Of a DNA stretch of 64,000 nt, positions 49,295 through 58,101 are shown piece by piece. A program made the position numbers and the translations under genes. Position 1 is the first letter of the stretch. Each line of letters opens with the position of its first letter. The notes under the pieces were generated by a model that worked only from the letters and a program-made list of their open reading frames with translations, had not been told where the DNA came from and did not search any database. The stretch lies in assembly GCF_002920615.1 (NCBI RefSeq), contig NZ_PQSU01000002.1, positions 124,001 through 188,000 on the forward strand, written 5' to 3'. The DNA is from Streptomyces sp. Ru62. Lineage in GTDB: Bacteria > Actinomycetota > Actinomycetes > Streptomycetales > Streptomycetaceae.

Positions 49295-52033
49295 ATGCTG
49301 TACGGGCGTGATGCGGAGCTGCGGCTGCTGTCGGACCACGTCGCCGCGGGCTTCGGCGGGACGGGCGGTGCCCTGCTGCTCCGGGGAGACGCCGGCATCG
49401 GGAAGACCACCCTGCTCGGCGCCGCCCGGGAAGCCGCTGTCGCACGTGGCGGCCGTACCCTGTCGGCGCTCGGCGTCCAGTCCGAGGCGTCGGTGCCGTT
49501 CGCCGGACTGCACCAGTTGCTGAAACCGGTCCTCGCCGACCACGCCCCGTCCCTGCTGGCCCGACAGCGGGACGCGCTGTTCGCGGCCTTCGGTATGTCC
49601 GACGGCGCCGCACCGGAGATGTTCTCCGTCGGACTGGCCTCGCTCGAACTGATCAGCAGCCTGGCCGAAGAGGCCCCCGTGGTGCTGCTGGTCGACGACG
49701 CCCAGTGGATCGACAGGCCGAGCAGCGAGGTCCTGGCCTTCGTCGCCAGGCGGCTGGAGGGCGAGCGGGTCGCCATGGTCGTGGCCGTGCGCGAGGGCCA
49801 CGACACCGTGCTGAACGACGCCGGCCTGCCCGAGCTGCAGTTGGAGAAGCTCGCCGGCGACGCGGCGGCGGCGCTCCTCGCGGCGCGGGCGCCGGAACTC
49901 GACCCCGCCCTGCGCCAACGGCTGCTGGCCGAGGCCGCCGGCAATCCGCTGGCGCTGGTCGAGCTGCCGACGGCGCTGCACCGGGAGGGGACCGTCGCGC
50001 AGTCACCGCTGCCGTGGCTGCCCACCACCCGGCGCCTGGAGCGGTCGTTCCTCGCGCGCGCGTCCGCGCTGCCGGAGGTGACCCGGGCCGCCCTGCTCAT
50101 AGCGGCGGCCGACGACGAGGGTGATCTCGCCGAGATCCTCACGGCCGCGCAGATCCTGACCGGCGCGGCCCTCTCGGTGAGCTCCCTGGAGCCCGCCGTG
50201 CATGCCGGGCTGATCGAGGTGCGCGGGCACGCGGTGCGCTTCCGGCACCCCCTGATCCGTTCCGCCGTCTACCACGCGGCCGATCCGTCGAGACGCCTGG
50301 CCGGACACGCGGCCCTGGCGAAGGCGCTGGCGGGGCAGCACGAACGCCGGGCCTGGCATCGCGCGGCCGCCACCCCCGGCCCGGACGACGAGGTGGCGCT
50401 CGACCTGGAACAGGCCGCCTGCCGAGCACTGCGGCGGGGCGCTCCGCGTGCCGCGGCGGAGGCACTGCGGCAGGCGGCGCTCCGCAGCCGTCCGCAGACA
50501 CACCGAGGCCGCCTGCTGCTGCGGTCCGCGGAGATCAACTTCGAACTCGGCGAGGCGGACACGGCCCGCAGGCAACTGGCCGAGGCGAGGTCGGCGGAGC
50601 TCGCGGCGGAGGAGAGGCTGCGCCTGACCCTCTGGGCGGAGGCCCTCGACGAGGAGAGCTGGTTCCGGCCGGAGCGGGTACGGGCCTTCGCCGACGTGGC
50701 GGACCGGCTGGCCGGTGCCGACCGCGACGGCGCGGCACTCGCCCTCAGAGCGCTGTGGCCGCTCTCCATCGGGTGCTGGTACGGCAACCCGGCGGAGGAG
50801 ACCCGGGGGCTCGTCGTCAAGGCGGCCCGGCGCCTCCAGCAGGGCGACAGCGAGCCGATGGTCCTCTCCGTCGCCGCCTGCGCGGACCCGGTGGGGGAGG
50901 CGGCCTGGGTCATCGACCGGACGACCCGGCTCGCGCCGGGGGCCGTGGACGACCCCGCCGAGCAGCACGCCCTGGGAGCGTCGCTGACCGCCGTATGGGC
51001 CTACGACCTCGCCTGGCCCTACCTGTGCGCGGCCGTCGACGGCCTGCGCCAGCAGGGCCGCCTCGGACTGCTGGGCGAGGCCCTGGCGTCCCAGGCGTGG
51101 GCGGCGCTCCAGCTCGGCAAGCACCGGCTGGCGCGCACCGCGGCGGACGAGTCGCGACGGCTGTCCCGGGACACCGGCCGCTCCCGCTGGGCGTGCGTCG
51201 CCGACCTGGCTCTCGCCACCCTGGCCAGCGAGCGCGGCGAATCGGAGACCGCGACCGAACTCATCCGGACGACCGAGGCGGATCTGCTGTCGCTGGGGCC
51301 ACGGTCGATCCTCGGCTTCGCCCAGTTCGCCCGCGGGCGCCACGCGATGGTCAACAAGCAGTACGACGACGCGTACGAGCAACTGGCGCGGGTGCTGGAC
51401 CCGGCCGACATCACGTACCACCCCTTCGTGGGCTACCTGGGGATGGCGGACCTGATCGAGGCGGCGGTCCGCACCGGCCGCGGCGACGCGGCGGAACACC
51501 ATTACGCACGGCTCAGCGCCCTGGCCGAGCGGACGACCGCGCCGTACCTGCGGGCCATGGCCACCTACGTCCGTCCCCTGGTCGTCGCCGACGACCAGGC
51601 GGAACCGCTGTACCGCCGCGCGCTCGACGACCGGCTGCTGGCCAACTGGCCGTTCCACCGCGCCCAGCTCCTGCTGGCCTACGGCCGGTGGCTGCGGCGC
51701 CAACGCCGCATCGTGGAGGCCCGCGGTCCGCTGCGGGCGGCCGTGGAGAGCTTCGACGCGCTGGGCGTCACGGTGATCGGGGAGGACGCGCGGTCCGAGC
51801 TGCGCGCGGCGGGCGAAGCGGTCGGCAGGCCGACGCCGTCCACCGTGGACAGCCTCACCCCGCAGGAACTGCAGATCGCCAGGATGGCGGCCACCGGGAT
51901 GACCAATCGCGAGATCGGCACCCGGCTGTTCCTCTCGCACCGAACCGTCGGTCAGCACCTCTACCGGATCTTCCCCAAGCTCGGCATCACCTCGCGCGGC
52001 CAGCTCCACCTGGCCGATCTCGGCGGAGACTAG
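49295..52033 (+). CDS. LAL-type LuxR-family transcriptional regulator
   Basis: 912-aa ATP-binding regulator. LYGRDAELRLL opens the STAND-type ATPase; Walker A is GDAGIGKTT (residues 31-39) and Walker B VVLLVDDAQWID. A long helical sensor region (TPR-like) follows. The C-terminus is a LuxR/GerE HTH: LTPQELQIARMAATGMTNRE and IGTRLFLSHRTVGQHLYRIF. Such proteins activate sugar or antibiotic genes; the target is unknown here. The chosen ATG has GGACGGGG upstream; the frame extends about 100 codons upstream through C-rich, non-coding-looking DNA. Confidence 0.92.
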   Translation: MLYGRDAELRLLSDHVAAGFGGTGGALLLRGDAGIGKTTLLGAAREAAVARGGRTLSALGVQSEASVPFAGLHQLLKPVLADHAPSLLARQRDALFAAFGMSDGAAPEMFSVGLASLELISSLAEEAPVVLLVDDAQWIDRPSSEVLAFVARRLEGERVAMVVAVREGHDTVLNDAGLPELQLEKLAGDAAAALLAARAPELDPALRQRLLAEAAGNPLALVELPTALHREGTVAQSPLPWLPTTRRLERSFLARASALPEVTRAALLIAAADDEGDLAEILTAAQILTGAALSVSSLEPAVHAGLIEVRGHAVRFRHPLIRSAVYHAADPSRRLAGHAALAKALAGQHERRAWHRAAATPGPDDEVALDLEQAACRALRRGAPRAAAEALRQAALRSRPQTHRGRLLLRSAEINFELGEADTARRQLAEARSAELAAEERLRLTLWAEALDEESWFRPERVRAFADVADRLAGADRDGAALALRALWPLSIGCWYGNPAEETRGLVVKAARRLQQGDSEPMVLSVAACADPVGEAAWVIDRTTRLAPGAVDDPAEQHALGASLTAVWAYDLAWPYLCAAVDGLRQQGRLGLLGEALASQAWAALQLGKHRLARTAADESRRLSRDTGRSRWACVADLALATLASERGESETATELIRTTEADLLSLGPRSILGFAQFARGRHAMVNKQYDDAYEQLARVLDPADITYHPFVGYLGMADLIEAAVRTGRGDAAEHHYARLSALAERTTAPYLRAMATYVRPLVVADDQAEPLYRRALDDRLLANWPFHRAQLLLAYGRWLRRQRRIVEARGPLRAAVESFDALGVTVIGEDARSELRAAGEAVGRPTPSTVDSLTPQELQIARMAATGMTNREIGTRLFLSHRTVGQHLYRIFPKLGITSRGQLHLADLGGD

Positions 52034-52035
52034 CT

Positions 52036-52056
52036 CGCCCCGGGCTGTCCGGGGCG
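52036..52056 (+). terminator. terminator behind the LAL gene
   Basis: An 8-bp GC stem (CGCCCCGG, loop GCTGT, CCGGGGCG) begins two bases after the stop codon. Confidence 0.65.
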
Positions 52057-52145
52057 GTGCCGCTGCGCCGGCCGGGCGGACTTCGCGGCCGGTGCCGGAG
52101 TGGCACGGCCGGTACCCCCGCCCCACCCGGCATGGTCATGTGTTC

Positions 52146-53168
52146 ATGCGACTGTGCACGTCCCTGTCCCTCTGCCTCACCGCAGCCGCCGCCGTCGTCG
52201 TGCCCGCCGCCGTCCCCGCGTCGGCGCATGCCGCGTCCGCCGGTACGACCCCCTCGTGCGTCGCCGCCGACGCGCGGGCCTTCCCGCTGGCCACCCGGAT
52301 CCGGGGCGGCCCCACGTCCTACGAGGCCGGCGGCGGATACGGCACCTGGTACATCGACCTCACCAACACCACCCGCGGGACCTGCGCCGGCATCCACCCG
52401 GTCGTGGTCCTCGTCGACGACAAGCGCGCCCTGCGGCCGGGGCAGCCCCAGCTGGACTTCTACGACGGCCCCCGGGCCCGGCCGGTGACCTTCGAGAGCA
52501 CCGACGAGCAGGAGCTGGTCGGCGTGCTGGACGGCGCCGGGTTCGGCGGGTTCACCGTGCCGCCCGGCCGGACCGTGAGCGTCCGGGTCCGCCTCGCGCT
52601 CACCTCGGACACCGCATCCGGCCAGGTCACCGCCAACGCGGCCGTCGTGCAGCGGCGGGGCCAGGACGGCGACTGGGTCGGGCAGTCCAACGCCTACCGC
52701 TTCGGGATCGGCGAGGAGGCGGAGGACATCCCGGAGGGCTCCCTGGAGGACGCCGAGGAGGCCGCGCAGGAGGACTCCCCGGAGTCTCCGGGGGCGTCTC
52801 CGGGGGCGCGGGCGACCGGCGGGGTCCGGGAGACCACGGGCGTGCGGGAGACCTCGGGCGCGCAGGCGGCCGAGGGCCTGCCGACCGCGCCCACCGGCAG
52901 CGCGCACCAGGACGCCGAGGCCCTGTCGCCCGCCCCCTCCGGCGGCAGCACATCGCCGGCCACCGCCGCCACCTCCGCCGCGTCCGGCGCCTCCGGCAGC
53001 GACGACCCGGACGCCTCCCTGCCCCTCGCCCAGGACGAGGCGGCCGGAGAACGGGCACGCGAGCTGGCCCGCACCGGCCCGGGACTCGCCCACGGCCTGC
53101 TCACGGCCGTCGCCGTGCTGGTCGCCGTGGGCGCGGCCGCGCACCTGGTGGTCCGCGGCCGCCGCTGA
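52146..53168 (+). CDS. secreted cell-surface protein with LARTG sorting signal
   Basis: 340 aa. A signal peptide (LCLTAAAAVVVPAAVPASAHA) leads into a folded 150-residue domain with two Cys (PSCVAAD, GTCAGIH), then a long acidic Ser/Glu/Pro/Thr linker for wall spanning. The end is LARTGPG, a hydrophobic helix (LLTAVAVLVAVGAAAHLVV) and RGRR, the layout of an LAXTG sortase substrate as used by class E sortases. A sortase gene lies 1.7 kb downstream. The start has a weak ribosome site. Confidence 0.85.
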   Translation: MRLCTSLSLCLTAAAAVVVPAAVPASAHAASAGTTPSCVAADARAFPLATRIRGGPTSYEAGGGYGTWYIDLTNTTRGTCAGIHPVVVLVDDKRALRPGQPQLDFYDGPRARPVTFESTDEQELVGVLDGAGFGGFTVPPGRTVSVRVRLALTSDTASGQVTANAAVVQRRGQDGDWVGQSNAYRFGIGEEAEDIPEGSLEDAEEAAQEDSPESPGASPGARATGGVRETTGVRETSGAQAAEGLPTAPTGSAHQDAEALSPAPSGGSTSPATAATSAASGASGSDDPDASLPLAQDEAAGERARELARTGPGLAHGLLTAVAVLVAVGAAAHLVVRGRR

Positions 53169-53171
53169 CCT

Positions 53172-53199
53172 GCCCCGCCCCCCTCGCGGAGGGCGGGGC
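53172..53199 (+). terminator. terminator behind the LARTG gene
   Basis: GCCCCGCCC pairs with GGGCGGGGC around a 10-nt loop, three bases after the stop codon. Confidence 0.75.
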
Positions 53200-53282
53200 C
53201 GTCCCTACCGGGCGGGAGCTGTCACACCGCCAGGAACCTCGCGCCGTACGTCGGGGCCCCGGACGTCCGCCACCGGCGGCTG

Positions 53283-53306
53283 ACCAGTGGGTACACCAGT
53301 GGGTAC
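53283..53306 (+). repeat. two perfect 12-bp direct repeats upstream of the HAD gene
   Basis: ACCAGTGGGTAC occurs twice without a gap, 16 bp before a 22-bp palindrome in the same intergenic region; likely regulatory. Confidence 0.6.
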
Positions 53307-53321
53307 CAGGTGATCGACGGG

Positions 53322-53343
53322 GTCAGGACCGGCCGGTCCTGAC
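53322..53343. promoter_or_regulatory. 22-bp perfect palindrome, operator candidate
   Basis: GTCAGGACCGG is followed directly by its complement. A TAGGCT box (53345-53350) that could be a -10 begins one base to its right, so the palindrome covers the -35 region of the HAD gene promoter. Confidence 0.6.
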
Positions 53344-53418
53344 TAGGCTGGGGCCGTCGGTACGCCGTGGTTCCGGCGCCCCGTTCCCCGACCGTACGTA
53401 CGCCAGGAGACGCACAGC

Positions 53419-54198
53419 ATGGCAGACCGCAAGCCCATAGAGTCATGGCTCACCGACATGGACGGCGTCCTGATCCACGAGGGCGTCCCGATCCCGGGAG
53501 CCGACGCCTTCCTGAAGAAGCTGCGCGAGTCCGGCCGGCCCTTCCTGGTGCTCACCAACAACTCCATCTACACCGCCCGTGACCTGCACGCCCGGCTGCG
53601 CCGGATGGGTCTGGACGTGCCGGTGGAGAACATCTGGACGTCGGCCCTCGCCACCGCCCAGTTCCTGAACGACCAGCGGCCCGGCGGCAGCGCCTACGTC
53701 ATCGGCGAGGCCGGCCTCACCACCGCGCTGCACGACATCGGCTACATCCTCACCGACCACGACCCCGACTTCGTGATCCTCGGCGAGACCCGCACCTACT
53801 CCTTCGAGGCCCTGACCAAGGCCGTCCGGCTGATCAACAACGGCGCCCGGTTCATCGCCACCAACCCGGACAACGTCGGCCCGTCCACCGAGGGCGACCT
53901 GCCCGCCACCGGCTCGGTCGCCGCCCTGATCACCGCCGCGACCGGCAAGAAGCCGTACTTCGTCGGCAAGCCCAACCCGCTGATGATGCGGGCCGGGCTG
54001 AACGCGATCGGTGCCCACTCCGAGACCTCGGCGATGATCGGTGACCGGATGGACACCGACGTGCTCGCCGGCCTGGAGGCCGGGATGCGTACGTTCCTGG
54101 TGCTCAGCGGCGTGACCCAGCCGACCGACGTGGACCGCTACCCGTTCCGCCCGTCCGAGGTCGTCGACTCCATCGCGGACCTGGTCGACCTGGTCTGA
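53419..54198 (+). CDS. HAD-IIA (NagD-like) sugar phosphatase
   Basis: 259-aa haloacid dehalogenase-type phosphatase. Motif I is LTDMDGVLIHEG (Asp nucleophile; the first residue after LT), motif II VLTNNS, motif III Lys in FVGKPNPLMM and motif IV MIGDRMDTDVLAG. The cap type and length match NagD-like enzymes that dephosphorylate nucleotide or sugar phosphates. A palindromic operator precedes it and a hairpin terminator follows, so it is monocistronic. Confidence 0.92.
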   Translation: MADRKPIESWLTDMDGVLIHEGVPIPGADAFLKKLRESGRPFLVLTNNSIYTARDLHARLRRMGLDVPVENIWTSALATAQFLNDQRPGGSAYVIGEAGLTTALHDIGYILTDHDPDFVILGETRTYSFEALTKAVRLINNGARFIATNPDNVGPSTEGDLPATGSVAALITAATGKKPYFVGKPNPLMMRAGLNAIGAHSETSAMIGDRMDTDVLAGLEAGMRTFLVLSGVTQPTDVDRYPFRPSEVVDSIADLVDLV

Positions 54199-54237
54199 GC
54201 CCGGCCGAAACCCGGCCTCACCCGTTCGGAGCAATCC

Positions 54238-54264
54238 GGCGCCTCCCGAGGATGCGGAGGCGCC
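54238..54264 (+). terminator. terminator of the HAD gene
   Basis: GGCGCCTCC and GGAGGCGCC form a 9-bp stem with a 9-nt loop between the HAD gene and the secreted-protein gene. Confidence 0.8.
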
Positions 54265-54301
54265 CTGGGCGGGGGAGCCTCCTGGTAACTGGAGGTTCAC
54301 G

Positions 54302-54871
54302 ATGGGCTCACTACGCCTCACGCTCTGTACAGGAATCCCCGCGGTCGCCCTCGCCGCCGTGGCCGCGGTCGCCCCGTCGGCCCGGGCGGCGGACGGCGAC
54401 GCGGTCACCGTGGCCCCCGCGAGCCCGGCGCCGGGCGACGACGTCACCCTGCGGGTCAGCGGCTGCTCCGGCGAGCAGGGCAGCGCGGCCTCGTCCGCCT
54501 TCGTCGCCGACGCCCGGCTGACCGGCGCCCGGGGCAGCCTGAGCGGCGAGACCCGCGTCCGGTCCGCCCTGGAGCCGGGCACCTACACCGTGAAGGTCAC
54601 CTGCGCCGGCACCGTGCTCACCGGCAGCCTCACGGTCGCGCGGCCGGGCGCCGCCGCCGGCCTGCCGGAAGAGCCCATCCGGCTGCCCGCCCGGTCCGCC
54701 TCGCCGATCGCCCCGGTCCCCGCGGGCGGCGGTGGAACCACCCACTTCGCCACGGTGGCCACCAGCGGCTCCGGCCCCGACGCCGTCCAGGCGGCGACCG
54801 GGCTGGCGCTCGCCGGGATCGCCGCGGTCGCCGTCGGGCTGCGCGCCCGCCGGAGCCGCGGCCCCCGCTGA
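54302..54871 (+). CDS. secreted Ala/Gly-rich protein with C-terminal anchor
   Basis: 189 aa. Signal peptide ending PSARAA; a beta-sandwich-like domain (VTVAPASPAPGDDVTLRVSG, TYTVKVTCAGTV) with two Cys; a Pro/Ala linker; then a C-terminal helix (ATGLALAGIAAVAVGL) and RARRSRGPR. The arrangement resembles a surface protein but no LPXTG-like motif is present before the helix. It starts 8 nt after GGAGG and ends 8 bp before the sortase gene, so it is a probable partner or substrate. Confidence 0.8.
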   Translation: MGSLRLTLCTGIPAVALAAVAAVAPSARAADGDAVTVAPASPAPGDDVTLRVSGCSGEQGSAASSAFVADARLTGARGSLSGETRVRSALEPGTYTVKVTCAGTVLTGSLTVARPGAAAGLPEEPIRLPARSASPIAPVPAGGGGTTHFATVATSGSGPDAVQAATGLALAGIAAVAVGLRARRSRGPR

Positions 54872-54879
54872 GCGCCGCC

Positions 54880-55551
54880 ATGTCCGACGACCACGGGCGC
54901 ACCACCGGCACCGGGCGGCTCGTCACCGGCCTGGCCTGGGCGCTGCTGCTGTTCGGGCTCTGGCTGTGGGGGCGCGGCGTGACCGACGTCCCGCGGGGCG
55001 CGGACGGCGCCACCACGGGTGACGTCTTCGCCCCCGGCCGTGCCGCCGACCCCGCCCGGCTGCCGCGCGCGGCGAACCCCCTGGCAGAAGCGGTGCCCCA
55101 GCGCGTCGACATCCCCCGGCTGGGCGTCCAGGCCCCGGTGGTGGCCCGCGGCCTGGACGCGCGGGGCGCGGTCGACCCGCCGCCCTACGACCAGCCGGGC
55201 GTGGTCGGCTGGTACGGCGCCGGTCCCAAGCCCGGCGCCGCGGGGGCGGCCCTGCTGGTCGGGCACGTCGACACCGAGACCCGGCCCGCCGTCTTCTACC
55301 GGCTCAGCACCGTCCAGCCCGGCGAGCGGGTCCGGGTGTTCCGCGCGGACGGCAAGGTCGCCGAGTTCACCGTCGACGACGTCCGCGTGCTGCCCCGGGA
55401 CGGTTTCGACGCCCGGCTGGCCTACGGCCCCCGCAAGCCGGGCCGCGCCGAACTCCGCCTGATCACCTGCGGCGGCTCCTTCGACCGCGTCAGCCGCAGC
55501 TACACGGCGAACGTCGTGGTCTCGGCGTACCTCACCGGAACGGCGGGCTGA
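54880..55551 (+). CDS. class F-like sortase
   Basis: 223-aa membrane-anchored transpeptidase. One N-terminal helix (LVTGLAWALLLFGLWLWG) precedes a sortase domain beginning PQRVDIPRLGVQAPVV. The catalytic His is in LLVGHVDT, the Cys in LRLITCGGSFD and the Arg in RVSRSYTANVVV. The short linker and sequence type fit actinobacterial class F. Likely substrates are the upstream secreted protein or the LARTG protein. Confidence 0.9.
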   Translation: MSDDHGRTTGTGRLVTGLAWALLLFGLWLWGRGVTDVPRGADGATTGDVFAPGRAADPARLPRAANPLAEAVPQRVDIPRLGVQAPVVARGLDARGAVDPPPYDQPGVVGWYGAGPKPGAAGAALLVGHVDTETRPAVFYRLSTVQPGERVRVFRADGKVAEFTVDDVRVLPRDGFDARLAYGPRKPGRAELRLITCGGSFDRVSRSYTANVVVSAYLTGTAG

Positions 55552-55679
55552 GCGTCCGGTAGGTGGTTGCGGGGGGGCTGGGCGTCTGGAGTGGCGGTTG
55601 GTGGGGCGGGTCGCGCGGGGAGGGGCGGCTGGGCGTCTGGAGTGGTGGTCACCGGCGGGTTGCGTGTCCGGGACGCTGG

Positions 55680-56369
55680 TCACCAGCGGGGCGCGGCCAG
55701 TGGGGACAGCCGGCTGCGGATGTTGCCGAAGTGGTCCCTTATGGCCCGCTCCGCCCGCAGGGAGTCGCCGGAGCGCACCGCGTCCAGGATCTCCCGGTGC
55801 TGGCGGCAGGTGACCCAGGGGTCCTGCGGCACGTCCACCAGGTCCCGCTGCACCCGGTGGAAGGCGTCCCAGAACGCCTCCAGCACCTCGCCGAGCAGCA
55901 CGTTGTCCAGCCCCCGGTACAGGGTGGCGTGAAAGGCGCGGTCGGTCTCGCCGAGCCCGGTCCCCTCGGCGGCCTCCCGTTCCATGCGCTCCACGAGCGC
56001 GTCCAGTTCCACGAGGTCCGCCTCCGGCAGCCGCCCGGCCAGCCGGGACACCAGCCCGGTCTCGACGGCCTCGCGCAGCTCCAGCAGCTGGAGCAGGGAG
56101 TCCTCGCCGCGGTAGTGGCCGGCGACGGTGCGGAAGGCCAGCCCCTCGATCATCGGCGCGAACGACATGGAGCCGACGTACGTCCCGAAGCCGTGCCGGA
56201 TCTCCACGATGCCCATCGCCTGGAGCGCCTTCAGGGCCTCCCGCACGGAGTTCCGGCTCGCCCCGAGGAGCCTCATCAGCTCGGGCTCGGTGGGCAGCGG
56301 GGCACCCGAGGGCAGCCGCTGGTCCACGATCAGCTTCTTGATCCGCTCCTGAAGGTCCCGGGCTGCCAT
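55680..56369 (-). CDS. FadR/GntR-family transcriptional regulator
   Basis: 229 aa. The N-terminal winged helix has LPSGAPLPTEPELMRLLGAS and RNSVREALKALQAMGIVEIR; the C-terminal FCD domain (helical) has the metal-binding pattern LRE...H (FHATLYRG) and RQHREILDAV plus IRDHFGNI. FadR-type GntR regulators respond to carboxylic acids or sugar acids. No target is adjacent. The ATG chosen is the inner one (MAARDLQE); an ATG 21 bp upstream is equally possible. Confidence 0.9.
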   Translation of the reverse strand: MAARDLQERIKKLIVDQRLPSGAPLPTEPELMRLLGASRNSVREALKALQAMGIVEIRHGFGTYVGSMSFAPMIEGLAFRTVAGHYRGEDSLLQLLELREAVETGLVSRLAGRLPEADLVELDALVERMEREAAEGTGLGETDRAFHATLYRGLDNVLLGEVLEAFWDAFHRVQRDLVDVPQDPWVTCRQHREILDAVRSGDSLRAERAIRDHFGNIRSRLSPLAAPRW

Positions 56370-56445
56370 GGCCAGAGGGTATCCGGCCATTCGGGCGGAG
56401 GGGATACGGCGGGAGCACCCGGCGAAGACATGCGGAGAGAGCATG

Positions 56446-56479
56446 CGGAAGGCCCCCCGCTTCCGCGAGGGGCCTTCCG
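56446..56479 (-). terminator. terminator of tRNA-Lys copy 1
   Basis: An 11-bp stem (CGGAAGGCCCC / GGGGCCTTCCG, 12-nt loop) begins five bases past the tRNA 3' end on the minus strand. Confidence 0.8.
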
Positions 56480-56484
56480 GCCGG

Positions 56485-56558
56485 TGCGCCGCCAGGGACT
56501 CGAACCCCGGACCCGCTGATTAAGAGTCAGCTGCTCTAACCAACTGAGCTAGCGGCGC
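56485..56558 (-). tRNA. tRNA-Lys (anticodon CUU), copy 1
   Basis: 74 nt. On the minus strand it reads GCGCCGCTAGCTCAGTTGG..., with acceptor GCGCCGC/GCGGCGC, anticodon loop CTCTTAA giving CTT, and T-arm loop TTCGAGT. CCA is not encoded. Identical to the second copy 4.5 kb away. Confidence 0.97.
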
Positions 56559-56744
56559 CTGCTGACGGAGAAAACTCTACCCGACCTCCAGGGGTGCTTC
56601 CGACCACCGGGAGACGGCGGGGCGGCCGAGCGGGGAGCCGCGTACATCATTCGGACCGTCAAAATGCGCGTTCCGTACCCAGTTGGGAAACTGATCAACG
56701 TGCACACTCGCGGACAAACCACGCCCGAATGTGAGGCAGATCGC

Positions 56745-58031
56745 ATGACCGCTCCGCTGTTCGAGGACATCGACCCCGCGAGCGACTGTGACTGTCCCGG
56801 CTGCGTCCACGGACGCAGGCCGACCCCCCGCTCCCTGCTCACCCGCGGCCGTCCGGCGGCCCGCGGAGTCGTCGTCGTGGCCGCCGCGTCCGCCGCGCTC
56901 GGCACGGTCGCGCCCGCCGCCGCCCTCACCCCCGGCCACTCCCCGCACCGGCAGGCCCTGCCCGGCGACGGCGTGCCCGACACCCCGCAGGGCGCCAGGG
57001 CCCCCCTGCACGGCCGGGCGGGCAAGCCCGCGGAGCCGGACGCCGTCCCGATCCCCGCCACCACCCGGACCCAGATCATCAACCGGGCCAAGATCTGGGT
57101 GGCCGCCAAGGTGCCGTACAGCATGTCCGACTTCTGGTCCGACGGCTACCGCCAGGACTGCTCGGGCTACGTCTCCATGGCCTGGGGGCTGCCGAACAAC
57201 GAGTGGACCGGCAGCCTCGGCCAGTTCGGCGTCAAGATCAAGAAGGAGGAGCTGCAACCCGGCGACATCCTGCTGTACCACAACCCCGACAACCCCGAGA
57301 AGGGCTCCCACGTCGTGATCTTCGGCGGCTGGACGGACCACACGCACACCTACTACACGGTCTACGAGCAGACGCCCCCGCGCACCCGCAGCCAGACCAC
57401 CCCCTACCCGTACTGGAACAACACCGGCAAGTACGTCCCCTACCGCTACAAGGGCGTGACCAAGGCCGGGGCCGCCGCCCAGCCGGCGCCCGGCGGGAAG
57501 GCGGTGACGGCCTATCCGGGCGCGGCCTACTTCGGCCCCGGCGCCCACAACACGTACGTCACCCTGCTCGGTCAGATGCTGATCGCCCGGGGCGGAGCCT
57601 CCTACTACGCCAAGGGGCCGGGGCCGGTCTGGGGCGCGGCGGACCGGCGCGCCACCCAGGCGTTCCAGCGGGCCCAGGGCTGGACCGGCGCGGACGCCGA
57701 CGGGATCCCCGGCCGGCGCACCTGGGAGCTGCTGAGCACGGGCCGGGGCAAGGACATCGCGTCCCCGGCCGCCGGACCCGCCTCGCACGGGGTCCCCGGC
57801 TACCCGGGCCGGAACCACTTCCGGCCGGGCCAGAGCAACGACCACATCACCCGGCTCGGCGCCCAGCTGGTGAAGAAAGGGTTCGGCCGGTTCTACGCCC
57901 TCGGTCCGGGACCGCACTGGGGCGAGGCGGACCGGCGCGCCGTCGAGGCCTTCCAGCGGGCCCAGGGCTGGCGGGGCGGCGCGGCGGACGGCTACCCGGG
58001 GCCGGAGACGTGGCGCCGCCTGTTCGCCTGA
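56745..58031 (+). CDS. NlpC/P60 peptidoglycan hydrolase with two PG-binding repeats
   Basis: 428 aa. The N-terminus has a Cys-rich DCDCPGC motif and a putative signal segment (GVVVVAAASAALGTVAPAAA). The NlpC/P60 cysteine peptidase domain has DCSGYVSMAWG (Cys139) and SHVVIFGGW (His189). Two C-terminal peptidoglycan-binding domains repeat the RRATQAFQRAQGW / RRAVEAFQRAQGW motif, each with G-PGP-WG-ADRRA. It probably cleaves stem peptides in the wall. GAGG lies 9 nt before the ATG. Confidence 0.9.
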   Translation: MTAPLFEDIDPASDCDCPGCVHGRRPTPRSLLTRGRPAARGVVVVAAASAALGTVAPAAALTPGHSPHRQALPGDGVPDTPQGARAPLHGRAGKPAEPDAVPIPATTRTQIINRAKIWVAAKVPYSMSDFWSDGYRQDCSGYVSMAWGLPNNEWTGSLGQFGVKIKKEELQPGDILLYHNPDNPEKGSHVVIFGGWTDHTHTYYTVYEQTPPRTRSQTTPYPYWNNTGKYVPYRYKGVTKAGAAAQPAPGGKAVTAYPGAAYFGPGAHNTYVTLLGQMLIARGGASYYAKGPGPVWGAADRRATQAFQRAQGWTGADADGIPGRRTWELLSTGRGKDIASPAAGPASHGVPGYPGRNHFRPGQSNDHITRLGAQLVKKGFGRFYALGPGPHWGEADRRAVEAFQRAQGWRGGAADGYPGPETWRRLFA

Positions 58032-58101
58032 CCGGCCCGGCATCCCACCCCCACCCCAACCCCCTGTTCATGACGCGTCTGGCGCGGAGGCTGGAGCACG
58101 C

